From: Stercorarius parasiticus
Taxonomy: Eukaryota > Chordata > Aves > Charadriiformes > Stercorariidae
Reading direction: 5' to 3'
Length of the DNA stretch: 64,000 bases
NCBI GenBank assembly: GCA_013396915.1
Contig: VWZL01000273.1
Coordinates: 62,001-126,000, forward strand
In this document: piece by piece, positions 38,701-52,225 of the stretch
Position numbering within the stretch: the stretch's first letter is position 1
Layout: every line of letters begins with the position of its first letter
Program-made: the position numbers and the translations under genes
The notes under the pieces: model-generated
Told to the model about the DNA's origin: nothing
The model's input: only the letters and a program-made list of their open reading frames with translations
Databases searched by the model: none

Positions 38701-39771
38701 AGCTGGGGTTGGGAAGGGAAGGAAGGAGGTTTATATTGAGTTGCCTTCAGACAGTGCTTTTCCAGGGCAAGAGGGCTAAAAAAGGCCAGCTTCCTGTGGT
38801 TCGCTACCCTACAGTAAATAGCAATCATCTGCTGTTAAAAGTGAGATCAAGGGACTTAAAGTAAGCTTTGCTTGTGTGTGCATTTATTTAACTGCATGCT
38901 ATTCTGAAGCTGCTAAAAATAATCTTGTGGCAAAATGTTACCTTTAATCTTACTTTCCATTTCTAGCCCTTGCTGATTTTCCAGCCTACTGTCTTACACA
39001 GCTCCACTTTGGTTTTCAACCACCGTATTTTATTTCTGGCACTGAGAAATCCTGTACCTTTCCCTCTTCTGACTTGGAGTGCATGAAAAGGGGATTGTAC
39101 AGCCAGATTTGCAGGGAAAAGAAACATGCATACCATTAATTCAGATTAGGAGTATCGATTCAATTTATCAGTGTCCTGATGTGCAGATTGTATATATTCT
39201 GCATGCCATCAGACAGTTTTCTACATATACGGTTGAGTTGCATTCCTGAGAGACACTATGGGATGCACTAAGCTTATTTCTTATTCTAGAGAGAAAAATG
39301 TAAGTTTTCTCTGCACTTTCCAACCCTAGACATGGAGAATACATTTTACTAGTAAAGACAGTAACATTTTTTTTCCATTCATTTTTGTCCTTACCCTTTT
39401 ACAAACATTTGCTGTATGTGGAAAATGCAGACTGAAGTGTTTGCACGTATCTGATATGATGACCTGAAATACATTATAATGCTTTGCATCTTGAAGAAAA
39501 AAACCTGCATGTACAAGTATCCCAGTGGGAATATGCTTGGACTTTAAACAAAACAAAAAAGCCATACAAGAGCCCCAAGGGGACATCCCATTTCCTGGAA
39601 GGTTGTAACTCTGGAGGAGTGAAAAGCTAGAAGCAGACAAGTAATTCAGTATGAACTCCCAGGGCAATGCTAGAGCAAACAGCAGCCTTGGGGAGATGTT
39701 CTTACAGTTCTTACAGGTCATAGGAGATAATCTAATGGTTACTCCTGGTATTGCACTCTATACATTTAGGA

Positions 39772-39880
39772 TAAGGATCTCAAAGCACTCTTAGATATGT
39801 GGGACCAAGGAGATACAGCTATTATCCATTGTTGCAGATAAAGAAAGCGAGCCACAGAGGATTAATTCCTCCTTATCTAG
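39772..39880 (+). mobile_element. Possible ancient MIR-like SINE relic
   Basis: The sequence 'ggatctcaaagcactcttag' followed by 'ctattatccattgttgcaga' and 'taaagaaagcgagccacaga' resembles the MIR pattern TATTATCCCCATTTTACAGATGAGGAAA...GCACAGAGA. It is diverged and lacks clear ends. Confidence 0.45.
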
Positions 39881-42800
39881 CTCATGTCAGAATCCTACTG
39901 ATTGGAACAGTGCGCCTGTATGAGCATAAAGCTTGCTGATCTTGATCCAGCCACTCAAAGACCTTGATCCTTTGGAGATGGTGAATGCCCCTCAGTCCTT
40001 TTAATGTCAGTGACAGTGGGAGTAGCTCAGCATTGCCCAGATGAAGCTCAGTACTAAAACTGAAAGCGATTTGTAATGTATTGTTTTCAGGAGCGGATCC
40101 AGAAAGCAGCCCAAGGGCTTCTCCAAAACCCATGCCTACTCAATCACTGGGCCAAAAGCAGAAGATGTTCTCTCATCAATTATATCCACAGTAAGGCCCT
40201 ATCAAAGCCTCATGCAACAGCATGTTCTCCCTTTGTTTTGGGTAGCAGTAGCTACCAACCAGATACTTGCTCCCTGTTGCATGTTTATAAGCTTCAGTTT
40301 CTTGTACCAAAATGCAGGAAACTCTTCTTGTAGAAAGGGAGTTTCTTTGCAAACACCTGGTGACAGAGAGGGTGGATTTCTCTTTCAGTTCTTGAGCAAC
40401 AAAGAGTCTGTTCTTCACCATCCCCTCTATACTGCAATATAGCTATAGGGGTCAGGCTTCTAACTGATGACAAGAATAATTAAAAGAACAATAATTAAAA
40501 GTCACAAGTTTTGTTTCCTTCCCAGGTGAGCACTATTATCTGCTACCTCTGGGAAGAAGCAAAACCTGAGTTATCTTTTGGAAATTTTCAGGAGATCCTC
40601 TGATGCCAGCAGCAGGATGTTTTAAGGATGTCTTCTGAGGAATTTCAGATTAAAAGTAGAGAAAAACCTACTCAAACCTTGTTTTGAGTTTGGCAATCAA
40701 ACGAAACACACACTTTTGTGCAGAATGTCATTCCCTGAGGTCTCTGAGCCATAAGATAATTATGATTAATCTAGTCCTCATTAAGAATGTCTAACCCTTT
40801 AATCCTGTATTTTCTTCACACTAAAGAGCTATGGCAAAAGAGTTCCTGAAAAGCAACCGTAACCCCTAAACCCCAAGTAGCCAACTGCACTTGTGCCACT
40901 AAGGGTACCTAAGGACTCCAACTGTGTCCTGACGGCACTGCCCTTTCTTCAAACTCCCAGTGCACTGCGTTTAAGAAGTCAAGTTCAGTACAGTTCGCGG
41001 AGCAATGATTTGGCCAGGATGCCAAAGGGCACACAAAAAAATTTCAGAACCACGCTGCTGTTGTGGAAATCACAGCTAGACAAATGTACAGTCTTAATTA
41101 CAGTAATGTGAGCTTACATGTTCCAACAGTGATTATTTCAGAATAGTTTGGGGTCAGCTGACGTTCATTTTGAGTATCTGGTTTCCAATTCCTTTTTTTT
41201 AGAGCCCGAAGTTAAGTGAAGGAGAGCTGGCAGTGGATGGATGAAGGCCTATCAGGGGCACAATGTTCCACCTTAAAATAAAAGCACTGGCCACAGCATC
41301 TAAAATTATACACAACACTGTTGTGATCACTTGACCAGTGGTAACTTCCCTGTCCTACTATGTGAAAATATGAGTTTAATAGACTGCAACACAAGCAGTC
41401 CAGGTTACAAGATTGTCAAAGAAGAAAATCTAATACGTATATTTTTATTCTCATCAGTTTGGAAGCCTGACACCTATAGCTGGAAAAGGGTACATAGGGG
41501 AGGGTGAGGAATAAATATACATAAAAGTTCTAAAAGGAAGTGACAGACTTAACTGACATATTTCAAAGCTGTACATATTTCTTGGGAACAAGAGAAGTAT
41601 AGTCAAGCCAAGATTATTCTTAGAGTTAAATCTGTTCTCTCAGAGCACTCTCCTGAAAAAGACATGGACGTCTCCTGCTCTAAGATGCAACGTTTAATGT
41701 TTCAGTCCAGCTTTATCCCTCTTAACAGGTTTATTAGCACAGGTCAAACCCCCACACTAATGCACCTGCCCAGCTTCCATTTCAGAGCTGCTTTGCATCT
41801 GGAAGCCTCGGGAGAAAAGCAGAGCAAGTTCTCGCCTGCCTGGAAAACACCACAGAGACAAACTTCAGTGGAGGGCGCAGAAGCCTACTTACAGCTCTCT
41901 TCTGACACTGGTGTAACCCAACTTCAAATACAGAATTTCAAGGTTTGATTAAATTCCTTTATGCCTTTAAAACACAAGTTGTTCCTAGAATTTATCCTGC
42001 TATGCAGCTTTAGTGTACAGTCCAACCCATTTCCTCTATTAACAGCTGATAGCAATATTTGTGTTTTGAAGCTTCCCTAAAATATGAAATAACCGATATT
42101 TACTTATTTTTGTAAACTACCAGTTCTGCTAATTGTTCTGCAGTGCTTCTTGCTAGTTCAGGTGTCTGGTGCACAATCCAACATGTGCCGTCTGGAGTCC
42201 TTTTTACAAGAAATAAGCTGCAAATGATTGGTTTTTAGATAGAAGTTTGTTTCCAGGATTCCAAAATAAGAAAATACACTGTTTAAAGATGTAATTTGCA
42301 CTCCCTCACAAGTAATAAGACAAACAATGAAAAATTTTCTCACCACTGTACTTAAATAATTTTTAAAAATACCAGCACCTTACTGACTTTAAGGCTTCTC
42401 TTCCTTTTTTGTTCTTGGTGGCTGTAAACATTGCTCAGTTCCAGAGGACTGGAAGGGAAGCAGTCAGAGCCTAGTGCACTATAAAAAAAATACTTAAATG
42501 CATTTTATAAACACCTATTTTGAAATTTTAATGCATTATGGTCCAGATTTCTCTATTGTTTGCTAAATATATATATGGAAAACCAAACTAGCATCAAAGG
42601 CTTGCAAAAATCTTTCTCCGTATGCTTAAAACTATCCTTGCCGAAATAAAGTCTTTCCCTTTGAGTCTAAAATAAAATAAAATAGCGAGTCAATGCACTT
42701 TTCTGGTGCTTATAATGTAGCTTTTACATTTTACTGAAGCATATATTATTTCCACTTTCATGTATTTTTTGTTCCCTCCTTCATCAGCCTTCTACTACTT

Positions 42801-43299
42801 TCTTAACTTTTTTTCCTCTCAGTTCCCCATTGTAAATAATCAGGTCACCAGAATCATCTTACTGGAGTACACAAGGACTCAAAATAATCACTCCAAGCAA
42901 CTTTCATAAAGGCAAACTCCTTGGTCACACAGGAATATGAAATAATGCAGAGTACTAGACACAACTCAGATTGTCCTACCACCTGCCACATCGTAGATGC
43001 CTCATTGGAAGGCAGAAACATCCAGGATGCCAATGAATGGGGCTACTGGTCCCTTTTGGAAGGCCTTGTGTTGGCTTACACAGCCTCAGATATGCCTTAA
43101 GTATAATAGTTTCCACATTTTCAAACCATTAACCTTTTTTAAAAAAAAAAATAAAAACCACCAGTGTATTGTGCAGCTCCAGGAGCTCATTCCTCAGAAC
43201 TGTCTTTGTGGAGCTGATGCCTTAATTTAGGCCTGCCTTGTTTTGATAAACTGCATCTCCCCCACCCCTTGTTTTATTTTGTGGGTTTTGTTGGTTTTA

Positions 43300-43620
43300 T
43301 TAAAAGGAATTTAATGGTGATCAACACACCATTAATCAGTTCAGGCATGCACATTTTGTATTTGATACAATTAATGTCTATCAGCCTGTTTCTTGATGGG
43401 AGCGTCCATCTCACCGTGGTCAGACTAGCGACTCTTGAAAATAACCAGCCCATCATTATTAATTCCTCTGACATTCTGATAGAACATTTAATCATTATGA
43501 GTTAATTTTGCATTAATGAGGATGTAATTAATATGCGTGCTCACAGGAATTAATGAAGATTTAGTAATTAATCAATTCATATAGGTTCTAATTCCCAAGG
43601 AACATAAATCAAGTAAATCA
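43300..43620. promoter_or_regulatory. ATTA-rich block, candidate conserved non-coding element
   Basis: The stretch is dense in homeodomain-type cores (attaat, taatta, taattaat, ttaatga). Examples are 'gtaattaatatg' near 43526 and 'agtaattaatcaattc' near 43563. A POU-like TTTGCAT lies near 43508, and GC-containing segments in between do not look like simple repeat. There is no open frame or transposon signature. Regulatory function is inferred from composition alone. Confidence 0.3.
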
Positions 43621-46600
43621 AACAAATGTTCCCAAACACCAATTTCATGAAAGGATGCTGTATTTACACAAGTAAACCCAACTAATATACTGACATTTTA
43701 GGGTTCCCCCTAGAAGAAGAAATTCCCCCTTGAGAAGAAATTCCACAATCCTTTTCTTGAATTTCCATTTTGGCAATATGGAAGTTCTTATGGAAATGGC
43801 ATTCCAACAGCTGTGCTTACATAAATGCTTCCTAATGCTGCTCAGTGCCCCAGTATATAGCACATTTCCTAAATGACAATGCTGTCTGTTTCTAGTTTCA
43901 GCATTTTATAAATTCTCTGAATTTGTATATGAAAAGATAAGCACACCATGTGAGTTCCTCCAAAAGTCAATTAGCATAACCGTACACAAACTGTAACAAA
44001 ATATCTCATGGGGATGCAAGAGCCTCTGTTCATAAATCTAATTTCAATAATAAATCTTAACCTTTTGAGCAATATTCCCCCCTCCTCTCCCCTGCCCCTC
44101 TAGCCTCCCAGTATTATGCTGTAAGGGATAACACGTGTCATTATAATATGAGGCACAAGAGTTTAAACTTCACTTAAACCAGAAGATTGCAAGATCCCCA
44201 GTTGGTACAATATAGTTGGAGTCCATACTAAATTGCAGCACTGAGCTTTACTTCATTATATTAATGCTTTCAACATATACTTGCGTAATTTTTTTTTGTT
44301 GGTCAGAAAATGGGACCTCCTTCTGCAAAATTACCAGTCCAAATTACAGTCATATAGTAATTTTAAAATTCAATACCTGCAGATATGAACATATCATCCT
44401 TCTGCAGGCAACAGCCAAAACAGAGTTTCACTGTAAATCCAGGGGGAATATTGTGCCATGCGTGGAATGGCAGCATGCCGTAAGCAGGGCTCACAGGAGG
44501 ATGCCTCTCTGCTCTCCCGACCAGGGAGATACTGTGGGAATCCTGTGGCTCAGTTACTGTGCTGCCTTAAAACCTCATTTAGGAACCAAAATTATCTCCT
44601 TTCTGTAGTCATGGTTTCCCAAAATCACCCATTACAAATACAACTTTCATTTCGAGCTGCCACAAAGCCTGAAAAAAGTCCTGGCTTCTCCACCTTTGAC
44701 TCAGGTACTTCATTTTACTGAAAAGCTACTAACTTGTTGCCCAGAGAGATTTACCCGACTTGTGCCATTTATGTTTTTTCTTACATTTAGATGAATACGC
44801 TGTTATAGGAAAGATCTCAACCAATGAAAAAAAGTGTCTGCACCATTTAAAAAATATCCATTTGTGGTAGAAAAGACCAAGCAAAACAGCATTAAGCGCT
44901 GTTGCTGTTTGTTGCTATCTTGTTATCCAGGAGCAGCTATCCAACAAGATATTGGAGGCAAAATCATAAATACCCTCTGAGGTTTGTTTTTTTTTTTTAT
45001 AATTACTGCTGGTGTTCTCCCTCTACTTGGGGCAGCTCTTAACCAGCTGCCTCTGAAGGGAGAAATCACGAAAGATGGGTCAGATAATACAAAAACCCAG
45101 GGATGAGCGTCAGCAGCTACATTACAGATTTCATGTCCACATCCAAGCCATCCCAGTGGTCCCAACCGAGCACCTGTTGAAGGGCGGGAGGAGAAGAGAA
45201 ACGAGCAGGACAGCAGCCACTCAACACTGACAGAAGCCGCTCAACACCAGCTTCTGGATTTGTCTGAAAGGACTATCCTGTGGTCAAATAGTATAAATTT
45301 CCATACTGAGATATTTTTACCTTACTGGTTTTACTTAAAAAAGAATTTATTTTCTAAAGAAAACCATTGCAGATTATCATGGGAAAAGTTGCCTGCACTG
45401 CCAGGTTATTTTGTTTGCTGTCTGTCTCATGTTCTTTAAAATCCCACACACCATATCCTCCTAAACAGCCTCTGTTTCTTTCTCTTTGCCACATTGGAAA
45501 TTCCTCACTTTAAACTGACTGTCATTCAGAAAATAGCCACGCTAGAAAGCTTAGCACAGCAAATTAGTCTGAAGTAGGTGTCTCACTGGGCCAGGGTCAG
45601 TATGGAGACTTAATCTGTAAACCGGTTTCCACAGACAAATTAAATTTAAAAGGCCTGGAAGACATGTTCACAAATGATTCACGTAATTTGCATCAGCTCC
45701 TTTGCAGTGCTGAGATTTAGGAATGTTTGCGTAGTTTTGTTGGTTTTTTTATTTTAATTTATTGCTTCCTGCTTGGTCACTTGAAAAAAAAAAAATCACT
45801 AAAAAAACCAGCCACCAGCTGTATATCATTGTTTTGAAGGCTTCAGAGAAAGGAAAAGAACTGCTTGGTTCACAAACAGCATTCACCACAGGTAATAGGC
45901 ACTGACTTACTTGCCTCAGACTTCCAGTTCTGAATTATTCCCAAAAAGCCACTTGCATTTCAATGGTAAGACAACAGTGCTCCTAAACTCTTAAGGTCAC
46001 CAATCAAAATGGAAAAATTCAGCAGGAACACAAATAGCTTTGCAGGAAACTTTGTGGTAAGTGAAAAACATTTATATACTCACAGAGACATTGCAATCTT
46101 GACCTGACGTTAGGCTGAAACAGTCGCAGTTTGAGATAGCTTTTGTTTGTACAACAGGTGCCACAGTCAAACCATTTTTTCCATTTTGAAGGACTCCAAG
46201 AGCTTCCTTAGAGGCACAGCGGCAGTAAAAGTAGTTGCTACTAACCAAGGAGAAGCAGGTTTTAACATGCCTGCAATGTATCAGCCAATGAAAGGCTGGC
46301 TTCAAGTCAGGGACAGTCTGGTCCAACTAGGAATGGTTAACTGGAAGTAGGAGTACCTTGGTTCTCCACAGGACAGTTCGATAAGGAACCAAGAAATTTT
46401 AACCTAAATATTATATGTCCGTTACCTGAATCTAGGTCATAATCAAAACCACAAGTCTCTGCTTTTGGCATGTCTTCTGCTATCTACACGTCTTCTGTAC
46501 ATTTCTCCACAACACATGAAATCCTGCTGTTGCTGATGTCCAAAGACCCACCACTGCTTTCACCAGGCCAGAATTTTATCCATTTTGTATAGCAAGGAGA

Positions 46601-47891
46601 TCAAAGTGAGTTACATATGTGGTTTGTGGATTCCTCTGAGACCAGAAAAAGAAATCCAAGTGACGCCCAAACAAACGATGGTGAAGAAATTGAAGGGGAA
46701 AAGATATAATTTTAGTTTGAATCCATCCTAAGACAGCTAGAGAAAGACATGGGAGCATTATATATACATATATGTATTCCTACGCCATTAAAAACCCAAA
46801 TCTTACCAAAAAATAGGATTTTTAACTATCACATTAAGTTTTGCAAATCTAGAAGACCCCTGAAATGAATGTCTCTTGTCCTGTTCCTTCAGTGACCCAG
46901 AGATATGCAGGCAAAAATATCTACGACCCAGTAGTTCTCAGCTATTTTCCACTGACCCATTGCCTTTCCTCTCTTACAGCACCAAAAACCTTCACTGACA
47001 CAGAAAATGTTCTACCCTTTCTTGAAGTCAATACCTGCAAAGTCATATGCTCTTGTGCGTCTGCAACCTCAAAAAAATTAAAAGGAAAAGAAGAAAAGCT
47101 TTGCTGTCAAGCCTGGTAATACTTAATGCGTGGTTCAGTACATTATACAGCTATACGTACCACTTTTTGGAAGGCAAAACTAATGTTTACACTTGCCTCC
47201 CATTATCAACTGGAAGATCTTCTTCTGTAGCAATTGCCCCTGAACAAAAAATGAGACTTCCAGAAGATTGAAGATAGCCTTGTGCAACCAAGGCCATGCA
47301 CAGGTCTTTGCACAAATACCCCAACTCCCTTTCTGCCTAAGGCTGAGGAACATTCAGGGACCAGAAAACAGATTAGATGTTTAAATAATTAATTTTAAGT
47401 AACATCATTTTTTAATATATTGCCTGAATAAATACTGCCGTCTATATCACACCATCAAAAACTATCAAATATGAAAAATGTGGCTTTCTGGCCAAGCCAT
47501 GTTATCACTTTAAGATGAATAGTTTTCTTTATTACAATAAATATTTCAGAACATAGAACTTGCGTAATAATCAGCTCTTTAAAGACTGTGGCTTTTTTAA
47601 TCTACTCAGTGTCAAACAGGGACATTTACAATGAAGTACAAAGTTCCACTAAGAGTTCTTTAGGAAGGAGAGATTAAATTGACTTCCAAGGTCTGGTCAG
47701 CCATATGCATGTTTCTCTGTGCAAGAGTTCTTCATCCCACTAAAACTTTTGATAGCAAGGTTGTGGTCATCCACAAACGAATAGCTCAGCGTCAAGCTAA
47801 TTTACTGAAGTAACTCAAGTTAGAACACAAACATACATAGAGGCTGAAGTTGCGCCTTGTTATTTCATCTGCCACCGCAGACATACAACAC

Positions 47892-47922
47892 TTTTTTTTT
47901 TTTCTTTTCCTTTTCCTTTTTT
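47892..47922 (+). repeat. Polypyrimidine tract
   Basis: This is a T-rich run interrupted by C, low complexity, in intron 3. Confidence 0.9.
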
Positions 47923-48746
47923 AATTACCCAGAATATATTTTAGAAACCTTATTAAGTAAAAGTTAAGGAGGAGATGACAAATGTTATATGAAATCAACT
48001 CTTCTACACCACCCAACGTTTCACATTTTTGTCCCTGTACCATGCATGCCAAGGAGTGGTTTAGGCCTCCTATTAAAGTAGTTATCAGGCACTTTATTAC
48101 ACCCCTTTTTTGATATGGATTTTCCATTAAGCAGATACTTCTCACTTAGATGTTTCTTTCTTTGTCTTGTGTTTGCCTAGCTACGGATTAGCAAGTTCTA
48201 AAGGGACTGTAGTAAGAAAAACATATAAAAATGTGGCTTAGCATGATGTCCTTGATTAGGCTCTGTACAAAGAGGAAATTAAGGCTGAGAGTCACAGCTT
48301 GCTACTCTATATTCAATTAGGACTGGCTTCTTTGTGGCTGTGGTTCATTCAGGATGTGCAGTTATCTAATACAGCCCGATTCTGGCAGCAGAACAATTAG
48401 AATGCAAAGCATAACTTAAAACAGGCTCAGGCAATATTTTTTTCCTTTAGTTGTGACATCTTCAGCAGACTTCAGCAATCATCAGATCGTATCCTATGCT
48501 GAAATTCCAAACTCATATTCTGAAACTGAATGCAGCTTTTAAAATACTTAACGATGCGAAAATTGAATACGATATGACTAAAGAAAGCAAGCAAGCAGAG
48601 AAGGGCTTTGATGCCTACATACGCACATATGTACAAAATCTAAGAGAAAAGTAAATGCTATATTTAAGCACAACATCCTAAAACTGACCTCTGTTCTGTG
48701 GTGAGCTCAAAGCAGGCTCTTATGTCAACTAATAGGTCAATAACGC

Positions 48747-48785
48747 GCTCAAGGTGTGCAGTGCTCAAGGTGTGCAATTCTCAAG
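48747..48785 (+). repeat. Short tandem duplication, about 17-bp period
   Basis: The unit 'gctcaaggtgtgca' occurs twice in succession, followed by a third partial unit 'ttctcaagcg'. It is a minor local duplication in intron 3. Confidence 0.7.
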
Positions 48786-49650
48786 CGAACCAGCAACGAT
48801 AATAAATCTCGCACGTGTCCCTTCTTTTGCATGACTCACTTTTAGCGAAGCTTGTAAGAATCTGGCAGGTTTTTTTCTACCTAACAATAATCATCACTCT
48901 TTCTCCCCAGTTGGTCTGCACGGCTTCCTGATGAGCTGGCCTTGCTGCAGAGTATAGCGCAAAGTCAAGTCACACGCAGATTAAAATACCTCTCCTCCTA
49001 CACATTTCCACCCCAAGGCTATTTTTTCCTCCAGACACACATTCTTTAGCAGTCTTCTGTTTCACTGATGATAGCTCAGGTACTTCAATGGTAGCTTGAA
49101 CAGACACATGAAGGAAACATAATACCCAAACAACCTCCGTCTCCGGAAGTCTGTAAATTGCCTCCTGACAAGAGCTAGGTAAGTATACTGGAAAATATCA
49201 CTCTGGGTTTGCCTTATTATATTCTTTTCCTGCTATTGGCCACTCTTAGAGACAGAGTTCTGTCCTGGATTGATGTTTGTATGGATCTGGGACATTCTTA
49301 AATGTGTGTGCTGTGCTCCTGCACTCTGCTCTATCTCTCTATTGCAAGGGGCAAAGAGTTTAAATCCTGCCCCCCTTGGGAGTATCCTTTTGTCCCTCAA
49401 TTCTTAACTTGTAGAGTTGCCACCAGTTGTATTCTTCCTCCCAAATTCTGTTTCTGCTATAATTCGTTATATCTCAATGTTATTTTCAATAAAAATACTA
49501 ACAAAGGTATATTTCAAGGAGAACATCAAGTTGGGCTGTTGAATATTATCCAATAATCCAAAAGAAGCGTAGAGTATTCTTTTCAAAACCAGCCAGTTAA
49601 CAAGCTACAGTGACAAACCAACTAAACACTTTCAGAAATTACATACTTAC

Positions 49651-49812
49651 CCTTTAGTTTGAGGTCCACATTGTGTCGCAGCCAAGGATAAACACCATAG
49701 TTTGACATGTCTTCAGGAATAGGGTGATTATATATCCAGCCATCACATGCAAATCGATAAAAGTCCTCACATGGATCTACAGATTGATTTATCTTGCTTA
49801 AGATGGCAGCAG
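49651..49812 (-). CDS. PHEX: PHEX exon 3: start of the M13 N-terminal domain
   Basis: This 162-nt exon encodes [20 protein letters not shown], then [20 protein letters not shown] and [13 protein letters not shown], residues 61-114. The DPCxDFYxFACGxW-like block is the hallmark at the start of the M13 N-terminal domain, with two conserved cysteines at about residues 75 and 83. NQS (about residue 69) is a potential N-glycosylation site. The acceptor is TTTTACAG and the donor is GTAAGT. The exon size matches human exon 3. Confidence 0.97.
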
Positions 49813-52156
49813 CTGTAAAAATGACACCACATAGATTCTACGTAACACTTTTTCCTAAACAGAGAATTACATCAGGCCACAGTCCAGAAACGGCGATTAA
49901 CATTTACCAGTCTCTGCAATGTGATGCTGACCTCACTTGCAAGCTAAGCCTTGTTTTTCTAGGACTGATGTGTGCCCTGATCTCTGCCATTTTTTAAAGA
50001 GCAGCAGGAATGCCACACAGCTTCTCTAGCATCTAAAGGTGCCTACATGAGAAGCAAAAAAAAAAAAAAAAAGACAAAATAGCTGCAACGAATGTTCTTG
50101 TGTTCTTGAGTGCCGTACAGCAATGACCACTGAACCTGGCACTACAGGAACGTGAACTGCTGGAGCCAGACGCCTAAAGACAGGTTATCCATTGTTGCCA
50201 TGATGGAATTAATTGCCTGAAGAATTTAGTAGCAATACACGTAAAGCAGATTGTAATAAGCATTCCAGAAATTATGCACGTTTTACCTTCAGATGAATAG
50301 CTGCACAAGAAAACAAATTAAGTTCTGATTTACCATTCATTGGAAAAGATAATTGTAGTATTTTCAGCTCCATTTTGCGACTGCATCTCTGACAGTTGCT
50401 ATTCCAGGTGAGACTGGTAAGAGAGAGATCAGTCTGACAAGACTTAACTTTTGAGTATCTAATCAAACGATCATGCATTATAGCGATCTACATGGGTCGA
50501 GTAACATGGAATATGTGGATACTGGACAATTTTTTGGCTAAAAGACCATGTGTTTTGAGGTTTATCCAAATAACTGATTAAAAATCCTAGCAGGAAATAT
50601 GACAACTTTTGCAGACTTCATGGTACTATTTCTAGCATCCAGTAACTCTTCCTATGATATTTCTATGTCTTAGCTGTAATTCTTTCTCTCACATTAGAAA
50701 CTCTCAAACTGCCTATGTTGAAGACATTTTGGTCCTTGGCAATTTTCTGTCACTCCTGAAAGGCTGTTCAGCAAGGCAAGGCTCAGGTCTCAAGACACTG
50801 TGTAGTCACCACAGAGTCCACTCTGAGCTAAAACAGTCAGGTCATGTAGATGTCCAAGTCTGTCTTGGGGAAAATACCAGCTTCTGCTGAGCTTACCAAA
50901 AAAATCATGTTATTTGGTATACACAAGAGAAGAAGAAAGCCAATTCAGATTCAGACTTCTTAAGTGACTTTTTTTTTTGTTCTGAAGCTCTAGATGAAGC
51001 CCATACACTTTTGGGGTGTGTGGGTGTTGGGAGAACAGGACGGGTTGTTGCTGGTGGTGGTAGTAGTGTTTTGATTAGTCATCCCACCTTACTTAGATAT
51101 TTGCACTCATTTGAGAATCAGCTCTGGATGGTGGTGCCCAGGGCAGCCAAAAGCACTGTCAGGACAGCACAGAGCAAAAGTAGAATGACAAGAAATGTCC
51201 TGGTAATGTTGAGACATGCAAATTTTTTGATTTATGGAGCCCCACAGAATTTGTCAGGATTTCAAAAACACGTCAAACACCTCACAGTATCAGCTTAATA
51301 TGGTTCAGAACGGAAATACTCTTTTAAGTTCACACAGTGTCCACTTTGTTTCCAATAACACAGGTCTGGGGGCAGACTGCTAGGTGTGGTAACTATTGTT
51401 TGATCTGTGCTCTCGTTACACTCTAAATCAATGAGACTTTTATCATTATGTGAGCAAAACTCTGTCAAAACTGCCCAGTGCAAAACAGCGTGCAGGGTTT
51501 CTCAGGTCACAGAATCATAGAATCACCTAGGTTGGAAGGGACCTTTCAGATTATCTAGTCCAACCATCAATCTAACTCTGACAAAAACCATCACTAAACC
51601 ATACCTCTAAGCACTATGCCCGGTCCCTTTAGCTAGCATTTAATACTAATGGATGTCCCAGCTCAATGAGGGCTGCCACATGTATCTCTGCGTGGAGAAA
51701 AGAGCCTGCCAATATGGAAGTAGTTGCAGATTTTGAGTCGGAGTCACCACATTACAGTTGTGCAAGTCTGTGCAAGATCTGGCCCTAAAGTATCTCTGTG
51801 CTTAACAGCTGACTTGCTAGTTTTCCGACTACTCGGAAGGAAACAACAAAATATGCCGGAAGGTCAAGTTGCCCAAAATTTGGTTTCCTATTAAAAATAT
51901 AAATAAACCCTATGAGAAACTTTAAAGTAACCTGGGTAAAATAGAGTTAAAAATTTAAACCACAAATTTTAAGTGTAGAAAATAAACAGATCTGTAGCAA
52001 GTCAAACAGTGACGTTTTAAAAAGACTGTGGGTTTTTTTCGCCTCGTTATTAATTAAGCTGATTAAAATGTATCACAGAAAAAATTTAAACAGTGTAAAT
52101 AACTCGCTAACATACTATAATCATGATATAATAGAGAGGATAAAATTGTTGCTTAC
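49813..52156 (-). other. PHEX intron 2
   Basis: This 2344-bp intron contains a 17-base poly-A run (50056-50072) and a short CR1 tail (51509-51625). Nothing else was recognised. Confidence 0.75.
51509..51625 (-). mobile_element. CR1 LINE 3' tail fragment
   Basis: The plus strand reads 'cacagaatcatagaatcacc', then 'taggttggaagggacctttc', 'tctagtccaaccatcaatct' and 'accatcactaaacc'. This is the complement of an avian CR1 3' end of a different subfamily from the copies with the 'ccatgggcagggacacc' motif. Confidence 0.93.
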
Positions 52157-52225
52157 CAGCTTCAATGCATTCTGAGGTCAAACAGTACTGTTGCTTCGGA
52201 TGAAACTTTATAAGACCTTGGCTAA
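52157..52225 (-). CDS. PHEX: PHEX exon 2: end of membrane anchor and juxtamembrane cysteines
   Basis: This 69-nt exon (phase 1 in, phase 1 out) encodes VSQGLIKFHPKQQYC followed by LTSECIEA, residues 38-61. It aligns with the human segment VSQGLLSLQAKQEYC. The two cysteines (about residues 52 and 57) are the first conserved disulfide-forming cysteines of the M13 ectodomain. The acceptor reads TTTTGCAG and the donor is GTAAGC. The exon length is identical to human exon 2. Confidence 0.96.

Larger units (their letters stand above)
33522..49650 (-). other. PHEX intron 3, the largest in the window
   Basis: This 16.1-kb intron contains a CR1 tail, A/C-rich low complexity, a possible MIR relic and an ATTA-rich block (43300-43620), all listed separately. 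The remaining long stretches (35720-39770, 39900-43300 and 43620-49650) show no recognisable element beyond homopolymer runs. Confidence 0.75.

Noticed and set aside
39326..39721. 131-codon minus-strand open frame in intron 3
   Set aside because: Its length is within chance expectation for 64 kb, it is hydrophobic and cysteine-rich without motif, and it has no exon context.
44216..44608. 130-codon plus-strand open frame in intron 3
   Set aside because: It has no recognisable domain and no splice or promoter support, and its length is compatible with chance.
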